DNA of 26,296 bases from SFWF01 sp045539095 (GTDB lineage: Bacteria; Bacillota; Clostridia; Oscillospirales; Acutalibacteraceae): contig JAZQER010000008.1 in assembly GCA_045539095.1 (NCBI GenBank), positions 1-26,296 on the forward strand, read 5' to 3'. Positions 6,648-12,495 of this stretch are shown one piece after another. The position numbers and the translations under genes were made by a program. The notes beneath the pieces are model-generated. The model saw only the letters and a program-made list of their open reading frames with translations, ran no database searches and was not told the DNA's origin. Numbering within the stretch: position 1 is the stretch's first letter; each line of letters begins with the position of its first letter.

Positions 6648-6821
6648 CTAATCTTGTTTTTCCTGGTGTTCTAAAGCGTATTTACAACATTGTAGAACAA
6701 GCAAATTAAAAGATATTCCGTTTTCAGTAGCGGTTTTGTTCAATTTTTCAAACAGCGGTTCTGTAAAACGTACAGTGCGGGATATATTCGCGGATTTAAA
6801 TTCATTTTCAATCTTAAACAT
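6648..6821 (-). CDS. Small ribbon-helix-helix DNA-binding protein
   Basis: 57 residues from the ATG at 6821, which has AGGAG eight bases upstream. The frame is open to 6860, but that start has no good site. The sequence SRTVRFTEPLFEKLNKTA, then ENGISFNLLVLQCCKYALEH, has the pattern of an Arc/CopG-type ribbon-helix-helix: a beta strand (RTVRF), helix A (EPLFEKLNKTATENG) and, after the turn ISFN, helix B. It is probably a dimeric repressor. It is divergent from the XRE gene and could share an operator with it (6884-6901). No toxin partner is visible. Confidence 0.7.
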   Translation of the reverse strand: MFKIENEFKSANISRTVRFTEPLFEKLNKTATENGISFNLLVLQCCKYALEHQEKQD

Positions 6822-6883
6822 AATATCAACTCCTACTCTAATATTATGCTTAAAACTCATTATGTTTATATAACCGTTTATGG

Positions 6884-6912
6884 TTGCATTTATAATTGCA
6901 ATATGTTATGAT
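6884..6912 (+). promoter_or_regulatory. Promoter of the XRE gene with overlapping palindrome
   Basis: TTGCAT (6884-6889), a 17-base spacer and TATGAT (6907-6912) make a good sigma-A promoter 32 bases upstream of the ATG at 6944. An inverted repeat TTGCA (6884-6888) / TGCAA (6897-6901) overlaps the -35 box and spacer, and AACC/GGTT (6872-6884) flanks it. The site lies between two divergent DNA-binding-protein genes, so autoregulation is likely. Confidence 0.6.
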
Positions 6913-6943
6913 AATGGCGAACTTTATCAAAAGGCGTGATTTT

Positions 6944-7282
6944 ATGGACTATTGGGATAATTTTATAAAAAATATAAAATATTTACGGAAATTAAACGGT
7001 TATACGCAGGAGCAGATAGCGCAAAAAATGGGTATCACACGCGGTAATTATCAATATATTGAAGCCCAAAAATACGCGCCAACCTTTATAAATACACTTT
7101 TCCAAATTTGTGATGCTTACGATGTCACGCCAAATGATCTGTTACTCGGTAACATACAGTTTAATAATGAATTTACAAGAATTGTAGAGCAAAGTGAAAA
7201 AATCAGAAATCTTACAGAGGAACTTGAAGAACTGAAGATTAAAATCAGGTCATTTGAAGAAGAACTTATGGATTGCACATAA
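6944..7282 (+). CDS. XRE-family HTH regulator with C-terminal coiled coil
   Basis: 112 residues. The start at 6944 (MDYWDNF...) has AAAAGG (6930-6935) upstream; earlier in-frame starts overlap the promoter. Residues 8-65 are a Cro/C1-type helix-turn-helix (IKYLRKLNGYTQEQIAQKMG, then ITRGNYQYIEAQKYAPTF, then LFQICDAYDVTPNDLLLG). Residues 75-110 are a charged heptad-like coiled coil (IVEQSEKIRNLTEELEELK). There is no peptidase or toxin domain. The TAA stop overlaps the left arm of split terminator T2. Confidence 0.85.
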   Translation: MDYWDNFIKNIKYLRKLNGYTQEQIAQKMGITRGNYQYIEAQKYAPTFINTLFQICDAYDVTPNDLLLGNIQFNNEFTRIVEQSEKIRNLTEELEELKIKIRSFEEELMDCT

Positions 7283-7676
7283 AAACCTCCGCATCGAGGC
7301 GCACTCCGTAAGGAAGTGCGCCTCAACTAAGTTTGCCCTTGCGGGCAAGTGAAGTTATCTACGATAGTGAAGTTGTCCTGCGGACAGTGAAGTTTTGCCT
7401 ACGGCGAAATGGGCAAACTTAACTTCATTTGGTCTTAAGGACCAAACTTCACTGTGAACAAAGTGAGCAACTTCACTTTTGCGTTAGCAAAAACTTCATT
7501 TCACAAGCCGAAAAGACTCTGCTGTTTTTTGGCAAGTATTTACCTTTCTCAAAGTATGTAACCCACTATGACACTTTCACATTCAATGTGCAAAGTGTCA
7601 TTTGTTTTGTGTAGATAAAAACCGAGAGAGACAACTTATTTACGAAGTGTCTCTCTCGGTTGATGCGGATGTTTTT
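7281..7676. repeat. Terminator T2 split by a ~366-base hairpin array
   Basis: AAAAACCTCCGCATC (7281-7295) and GATGCGGATGTTTTT (7662-7676) are the two arms of a terminator almost identical to T1, but 366 bases apart instead of four. The insert contains stable hairpins: GAGGCGCACT/AGTGCGCCTC (7296-7324); the punctuated array 7329-7501; ATGACACTTT/AAAGTGTCAT with an inner CACATT/AATGTG (7568-7601); and ACCGAGAGAGACA/TGTCTCTCTCGGT (7621-7660). No plausible gene exists here; the frame open at 7429-7614 runs across the palindromes and has no ribosome binding site. Confidence 0.65.
7329..7501. repeat. GTGAAGTT-punctuated hairpin array
   Basis: Three GTGAAGTT copies (7349-7356, 7367-7374, 7387-7394) alternate with small hairpins: TTGCCC/GGGCAA, ATC/GAT, GTCC/GGAC. 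Further right the linker is inverted (AACTTCA-type at 7421, 7445, 7470 and 7492) and alternates with TTGGTC/GACCAA and TTTTGC/GCAAAA. AAGTTTGCCC (7329-7338) is also complementary to GGGCAAACTT (7411-7420). The whole is therefore a two-fold palindrome made of small palindromes with a constant 8-base linker. Confidence 0.7.
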
Positions 7677-7704
7677 GTTTTTAATGCAGAATGTAAAGTT
7701 CAGA
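7656..7704. repeat. Direct repeat, right copy (partner at 6579-6624)
   Basis: This is the right-hand copy of the 21-base identical block plus TTAATGCAGAATG. It is followed by 58 bases without a gene up to the lipoprotein stop at 7763. Confidence 0.7.
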
Positions 7705-7762
7705 ATATCAGACTGTATCTCAGGCAATGAATTGGTTTGTATCTTATATAATGCCTTATGTC

Positions 7763-8425
7763 TTATTCGGTAATGGAATCTTCGGTCAGTGTATCGCCAT
7801 TTTTCAAAAAATTACGGATATATTCCTCAATATCACCCTCGCCCGTATAACCTGTTGAATGCTTCTCGATAGGCTCGCAATAAAGTGTCGCTTCTCCACC
7901 GTCAACGGGAATAACAGCGTCACTTATCATGGTGAACCTCTCAATACCATCATCTTCGCCGGTCTCGTATTTTTTAAGCAGCAGAATATAAGTTTTACCT
8001 CTTTCCCACACATTTCGCCATTGCGCTGATGTAAGGCCTTCTATAATTTCACCTTTATCGTTGACTATACCTATAGAACTTTTTATGACTTTTACCTTGA
8101 AAACAGAGTTCCCTTTAATACTTGGATACTCAAAAATCAAATACTCTTCCGTATCTGTATAAAGGCAGCTTTCCTTTGAACCCTTCGGTTTATGAATACT
8201 AAACTCCTCCGATTCACCGGTATAGGTTGCGTAGACTATTTCTTCAGCCTCAATTAGATATTCCTCAAACTTCTTGTATTTGAGGCAGGAATAACTGTAA
8301 GTAGTCCGTACAAATTCTTTATTTCCGCAAACGCACGGCATGCTTGACTTTTTACAACCACACAGATCAAATAAAGACAAAACCGCTAAAAAAACCGAAA
8401 ACATCTTAAAGAGAAGTCTTTTCAT
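7763..8425 (-). CDS. Hypothetical lipoprotein
   Basis: 220 residues. The ATG at 8425 has AAAGGA eight bases upstream. Residues 1-24 form a lipoprotein signal (two early basic residues, a hydrophobic core, then LCGC with C24 as the lipidated Cys). The mature part has no motif I can assign. It has a Cys-rich start (C24, then PCVCGN), mixed alpha/beta character with many Glu and Lys, a WRNVWERGKTYILLLKKYE stretch, and a C-terminal EEYIRNFLKNGD helix. WRNVWERGKTYILLL resembles extracytoplasmic beta-domains seen in Clostridia lipoproteins of unknown role. It lies 55 bases downstream of the ABC exporter gene on the same strand and may be co-transcribed. Confidence 0.75.
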   Translation of the reverse strand: MKRLLFKMFSVFLAVLSLFDLCGCKKSSMPCVCGNKEFVRTTYSYSCLKYKKFEEYLIEAEEIVYATYTGESEEFSIHKPKGSKESCLYTDTEEYLIFEYPSIKGNSVFKVKVIKSSIGIVNDKGEIIEGLTSAQWRNVWERGKTYILLLKKYETGEDDGIERFTMISDAVIPVDGGEATLYCEPIEKHSTGYTGEGDIEEYIRNFLKNGDTLTEDSITE

Positions 8426-8480
8426 ATATATTTCCTTTCCAAAAATGAATATCTAATACAGTTGAGAAAGGTGATTTTTA

Positions 8481-10241
8481 TTATTTCATCTCATTTGCCA
8501 TTTGGTAGAATTTGTAATAGAGTCCTCTCTGCTGCATAAGCTCATCATGATTGCCCTCTTCGACTATTCCCTCATCGGTAAGAACTAAAATTCTGTCTGA
8601 GTTATGAATGGTTGAGAGTCGGTGCGCGATGGTGATGGTCGTTCTCCCTACGCTTAAATCAGCAAGGCTTTTTGCAACGGCATATTCGCTCTCGTTGTCG
8701 AGGGCACTTGTCGCCTCATCGAGTATGATAATCGGGGGATTTTTAAGGAAAACACGTGCTATACTTATCCTCTGCTTCTGTCCTCCCGAAAGCTTTACTC
8801 CACGCTCTCCTACATAGGTATCATAGCCGTCTTTTAATTCGGACACAAACTCATGCGCTCCCGCTTTTTTAGCCGCTTCGACTATCTCTTCACGGGTGGC
8901 ATCGGGCTTTCCGTAAGCGATATTTTCGGCAACCGTTCCGGAGAATAGATAAACATCCTGCTGCACCATACCGATATTCTCACGAAGGCTCTTGACGGTA
9001 TATTCCTTAATATTTTTAGAGTCTATGGTTATCTCACCTGAATCCACATCGTAAAAACGTGGAATAAGATTGCAAAGGGTGGTCTTTCCGCTTCCCGAGG
9101 GTCCCACAACGGCTATTTTTTCCCCGCTTCTTATGTCAAGATTAAGGTTTTTGAATACTTTATTGTGGTCATCAGGATACTCAAAGCAGACATTTTTAAA
9201 GGATATCTCCCCGCGCGGGCGGGTCATCTCGACTGCATCAGGCTCGTCAAATATCTCGATATCTGCGTCCATTATCTGCAAGAAGCGTTCTATGCCCGTC
9301 ATACCACGCTGGAACTGCTCGGCAAACTCGATAATACGGCGAACGGTAGCGATAAATGTCGTCACATAAAGCAAGTAGGCTACAAGGTCTCCAGCGGTTA
9401 TCTCGCCCTTTATCATAAAGATACTTCCCGCCACGACTACGGCGACATACATAATGCCGTCAAAAAGGCGTGTAGTAGTTGAGAAAGCACCCATATAGCG
9501 GTAGGACTGCTTCTTTATTGAGTAGAAATTCTGATTATCCTTCTCAAACTTTTCCTGTTCTATCTCTTCATTGGCAAATGCCTTGACTATTCGCTGACCG
9601 AGCAGAGAGTCCTCTATACGAGCGTTGAGCTCTCCTATCAGCGAGCGCTGTTTTCTAAAGGTCTCACGCATTCTTTTATTAAGAATACGGCAGATGACTA
9701 TCATTATGGGGATTATTACAAAGATTATGAGTGTCAGCGGTATATTGATATTCATAAGGATAATAAAGGATATTATACCCTTTATTCCTGCTATGAAAAA
9801 TTCTTCAGGACAATGGTGGGAAAACTCGGTAACATCAAAAAGGTCGTTTGTGATGCGTCCCATTATCTGTCCTACCTTAGTATTGTTAAAATATGTGTCT
9901 GAAAGCTTATGCAGATGGCGATAGGCATCGCGCCTCATATCGGTCTCTATCTTAGTGCCCATAACGTGACCGACATATGACATATAATAGTATGCCGCGC
10001 TGTCTACAAGCCTGAGTATCAGATATAAAACTCCTATATTTATCACATATCCAATTGTCAGCGAGGCTATATCGGTCATTCCTGCGTTTGTAATATCTCT
10101 CATAATAAGAGGAAGTATTATCTCACAGACGGTAGTCAGCGAGGCGCAGAAAAGGTCGAATATTACAGTAGGCAGATATTTTTTATAATAGGGCAAAAAA
10201 CGCCTTATTAGTTCTCCCGACTTGTATTTTCTTTCAGACAC
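8481..10241 (-). CDS. ABC exporter, fused permease and ATPase
   Basis: 586 residues from a GTG start with AAGGTGA upstream. The N-terminal half is a type I exporter membrane domain with six predicted helices (about 22-48, 60-85, 150-165, 168-186, 262-280, 284-300). The nucleotide-binding domain starts near 345 and has Walker A GPSGSGKTT (380-388), a Q-loop at MVQQD (427-428), signature LSGGQKQR (484-491), Walker B IIILDE (504-509) and H-loop H540. It is a half-transporter and must dimerise. The substrate (lipid, peptide or drug) cannot be read from the sequence. No second half-transporter is next to it, so a homodimer is likely. Confidence 0.95.
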   Translation of the reverse strand: MSERKYKSGELIRRFLPYYKKYLPTVIFDLFCASLTTVCEIILPLIMRDITNAGMTDIASLTIGYVINIGVLYLILRLVDSAAYYYMSYVGHVMGTKIETDMRRDAYRHLHKLSDTYFNNTKVGQIMGRITNDLFDVTEFSHHCPEEFFIAGIKGIISFIILMNINIPLTLIIFVIIPIMIVICRILNKRMRETFRKQRSLIGELNARIEDSLLGQRIVKAFANEEIEQEKFEKDNQNFYSIKKQSYRYMGAFSTTTRLFDGIMYVAVVVAGSIFMIKGEITAGDLVAYLLYVTTFIATVRRIIEFAEQFQRGMTGIERFLQIMDADIEIFDEPDAVEMTRPRGEISFKNVCFEYPDDHNKVFKNLNLDIRSGEKIAVVGPSGSGKTTLCNLIPRFYDVDSGEITIDSKNIKEYTVKSLRENIGMVQQDVYLFSGTVAENIAYGKPDATREEIVEAAKKAGAHEFVSELKDGYDTYVGERGVKLSGGQKQRISIARVFLKNPPIIILDEATSALDNESEYAVAKSLADLSVGRTTITIAHRLSTIHNSDRILVLTDEGIVEEGNHDELMQQRGLYYKFYQMANEMK

Positions 10242-10303
10242 ACTATCACCTTATAAATACATATTTTTTCAAATCAATTATATAATTAATTCACCATAAA
10301 ATC

Positions 10304-10333
10304 AAGGCATACGAAAAGATTTTCGTATGCCTT
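10304..10333. terminator. Terminator after enolase
   Basis: AAGGCATACGAAAA (10304-10317) pairs perfectly with TTTTCGTATGCCTT (10320-10333). It begins seven bases after the enolase stop on the - strand and is followed there by the T-rich GATTTTATGG. Confidence 0.75.
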
Positions 10334-10340
10334 CAAATTT

Positions 10341-11576
10341 TTATATTGCGTTATTTTCAATAAGCAAAAGTCGGTTATATTTTGCAAGGCGCTCGCTTCG
10401 GCAAGGTGCTCCGGTTTTTATCTGACCTGCAGATACAGCAAGTGCAAGGTCGGATATAAAACTATCCTCAGTCTCTCCCGAACGGTGAGAAATAACAGTG
10501 GTATATCCGTTTTCGTGGGCGGTTTTTATAACATTCAGTGTTTCGGTAACCGTGCCTATCTGATTGGGTTTTATAAGAATTGAGTTTGCCGCCTTCATAT
10601 TAATACCCTGAACGAGCCTTTTTTCATTTGTAACAAACAGATCGTCGCCTACAAGTTGAAGCCTTGAACCAAGCTTTTCGGTAAGCTCTGCGAAGCCCTC
10701 AAAATCGCTTTCGGCAAGTCCGTCTTCAAGAGATACTATCGGGTAAGAATTTACAAGATCTGCCCACATATCTATCATCTCGGTACGGTCGAGCTTTTTG
10801 CCGCGTTTTGGCATCTTGTACAGTCCGCTTTCGCACATCCATTCGCTTGCCGCGGCATCAAGGCAGATTTTTACATCGTTAGTTGTGTAGCCCGCTTTTT
10901 CAATAGCCCGAACGATAAAATCAAGAGCCTCTTTATCATCGCGAAGGTCGGGTGCAAAGCCACCCTCGTCTCCTACCGCGGTGGAAAGCCCTTTTTCACT
11001 GAGCAATTTTTTCAGGGTGTGATAAATATTCACACAAATCTCCATTGACTCTGCAAAGCTTGCAGGCTTTACGGGCTGTATCATAAACTCCTGAATATCT
11101 ATATTGTTAGCCGCGTGAGCGCCGCCGTTTATTATATTCATCATAGGTCTTGGCATAAGGGGCACCTTCGGCGCCCCGAGATATATATACAAGGGTAGCC
11201 CCTCGCTTGCCGCCGCGGCACGCGCCGCCGCCATTGATACGGCAAGTATTGCGTTTGCGCCGAGATTTGATTTATTTTCTGTACCGTCTAGCTCGCACAT
11301 AGTTTTATCAATGAATGTCTGGTCGGTCACACCGACACCCTGCAACACAGGACGGATAACCGTGTTTACATTCTCAGTCGCTCTTTTTACACCCTTACCG
11401 AAAATTCGCTCACCTCCGTCACGAAGTTCATAAGCTTCAAAGCTGCCCGTTGATGCACCAGACGGCACCGCCGCAGAGCCTTTAGCTCCATTTTCGGTAA
11501 TAACGGTGGCATAAACAGTCGGATTTCCTCTCGAATCGAATATTTCGTATCCCAATACCGATTTAATCTTATCCAT
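10341..11576 (-). CDS. eno: Enolase (phosphopyruvate hydratase)
   Basis: 411 residues from the ATG at 11576, which follows AAAGGAG. It converts 2-phosphoglycerate to phosphoenolpyruvate in glycolysis. Catalytic and Mg2+-binding residues are all present: the GASTGSFEA loop (40-48), H154 (NGGAHAANN), E204 (GDEGGFAP), D240 (CLDAAASEW), E284 (SLEDGLAES), D311 (VGDDLFVTN), K336 (LIKPNQIGT) and SHRSGETED (363-371). It is about 20 residues shorter than most bacterial enolases and has substitutions next to conserved motifs (GGAHAAN for GGSHADN, DGLAESD for DGLDESD), so it is a divergent but apparently active enzyme. The 5' leader holds a weak palindrome, ACCAT/ATGGT (11604-11615). Confidence 0.95.
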   Translation of the reverse strand: MDKIKSVLGYEIFDSRGNPTVYATVITENGAKGSAAVPSGASTGSFEAYELRDGGERIFGKGVKRATENVNTVIRPVLQGVGVTDQTFIDKTMCELDGTENKSNLGANAILAVSMAAARAAAASEGLPLYIYLGAPKVPLMPRPMMNIINGGAHAANNIDIQEFMIQPVKPASFAESMEICVNIYHTLKKLLSEKGLSTAVGDEGGFAPDLRDDKEALDFIVRAIEKAGYTTNDVKICLDAAASEWMCESGLYKMPKRGKKLDRTEMIDMWADLVNSYPIVSLEDGLAESDFEGFAELTEKLGSRLQLVGDDLFVTNEKRLVQGINMKAANSILIKPNQIGTVTETLNVIKTAHENGYTTVISHRSGETEDSFISDLALAVSAGQIKTGAPCRSERLAKYNRLLLIENNAI

Positions 11577-11657
11577 AAAAACAACTCCTTTAATCAAGTA
11601 TTCACCATTTATGGTAATATTATGATACACAAAATACTTTATTTTTTGTGAGTGTTG

Positions 11658-11666
11658 TGTTATAAT
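11658..11666 (+). promoter_or_regulatory. Extended -10 promoter of the methyltransferase gene
   Basis: TGTTATAAT (11658-11666) is an extended -10 element (TGn plus TATAAT) 43 bases upstream of the ATG at 11710. No good -35 box is present at the expected distance, which is usual for extended -10 promoters. It lies in the 133-base divergent gap to enolase. Confidence 0.6.
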
Positions 11667-11709
11667 CTATTTTGTATATTTATGTTCATATTCAGGAGTA
11701 GGCGTATTT

Positions 11710-12471
11710 ATGGTCAACACAGAAGAAAAAGAATACGGCAATAATATAATCGCAGGCAGAAATCCCGTTATGGAGGCTCTGCGTTCGGGTCGTGAGATAG
11801 ACAGGCTTCTTGTAGCCCACGGCGGGACAGGCGGCTCGGTTGCCGCTATAATTGCAAAATGCAGTGAGAGAGGCATACTTATTAAAGAGGTTTCCCCCTC
11901 AAAGCTCGATTATATGACGGGCGGTGCGAATCATCAGGGTGTCGCGGTCATTATAGCCGAACAGTCGTACTGTGAGGTTTCGGATATCTTAAAGCTTGCC
12001 AAAGAGCGCGGTGAAAAGCCATTTATTATTATTTGTGATGAAATAGAGGACCCGCATAACCTCGGTGCCATCATACGTACCGCTGAAGCAGCAGGCGTTC
12101 ATGGTATAATCATTCCTAAGCGCCGCAGTGCCTCTCTTAATGTTACTGTCGCAAAATCAGCCAGCGGCGCACTTGAATATATGAAGGTTGCCAGAGTTAC
12201 AAATATTGCAAACGAAATTGACAAGCTTAAGGAACAGGGTGTTTGGGTATACGGCGCCGATATGGATGGCGAGGACTACTCAAAAACCGATTTTGACTGC
12301 CCCTGCGCTATAGTTATCGGAAACGAAGGACGCGGTATCGGTCCTCTGGTTGCAAAAAAATGTGATGCTATAGTAAGCCTTCCTATGAAAGGACAGATAA
12401 ATTCGCTTAATGCATCGGTCGCAGCAGGTATTCTTATGTATGCGGTGGTAAAAAGCCGCAACGACAAATAA
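11710..12471 (+). CDS. rlmB: TrmH/SpoU-family RNA 2'-O-methyltransferase (RlmB-like)
   Basis: 253 residues. The ATG follows AGGAG (11694-11698). An N-terminal substrate-binding domain (about 11-85, IAGRNPVMEALRSGREIDRLL) precedes a SPOUT knot domain. The three family motifs are present: EDPHNLGAIIRTAEAAGVHG (113-132), IGNEGRGI (203-210) and LPMKGQINSLNASVAAGIL (224-242). The protein most resembles RlmB, which methylates G2251 of 23S rRNA, but YacO/TrmH-like paralogues with tRNA or other rRNA targets share these features, so the exact nucleotide is not certain. The next gene starts 24 bases downstream, so the two are probably one transcript. Confidence 0.9.
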   Translation: MVNTEEKEYGNNIIAGRNPVMEALRSGREIDRLLVAHGGTGGSVAAIIAKCSERGILIKEVSPSKLDYMTGGANHQGVAVIIAEQSYCEVSDILKLAKERGEKPFIIICDEIEDPHNLGAIIRTAEAAGVHGIIIPKRRSASLNVTVAKSASGALEYMKVARVTNIANEIDKLKEQGVWVYGADMDGEDYSKTDFDCPCAIVIGNEGRGIGPLVAKKCDAIVSLPMKGQINSLNASVAAGILMYAVVKSRNDK

Positions 12472-12495
12472 ACGAAAGGAGTGTAAGAAAGGAAT

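Noticed and set aside
6648..7282. Toxin-antitoxin module
   Set aside because: Both products look like DNA-binding proteins; neither has a toxin domain and the genes are divergent, not in tandem.
7349..7501. CRISPR array
   Set aside because: The constant unit is only eight bases, it changes orientation within the array, and the intervening sequences are hairpins, not unique spacers; no cas gene is present.
7429..7614. Open frame across the hairpin array
   Set aside because: It has no ribosome binding site, runs through palindromes and gives no recognisable protein.
10341..11576. Enolase as a degenerate or pseudogene copy
   Set aside because: It is short and divergent, but every catalytic and metal-binding residue is present and the frame is intact.
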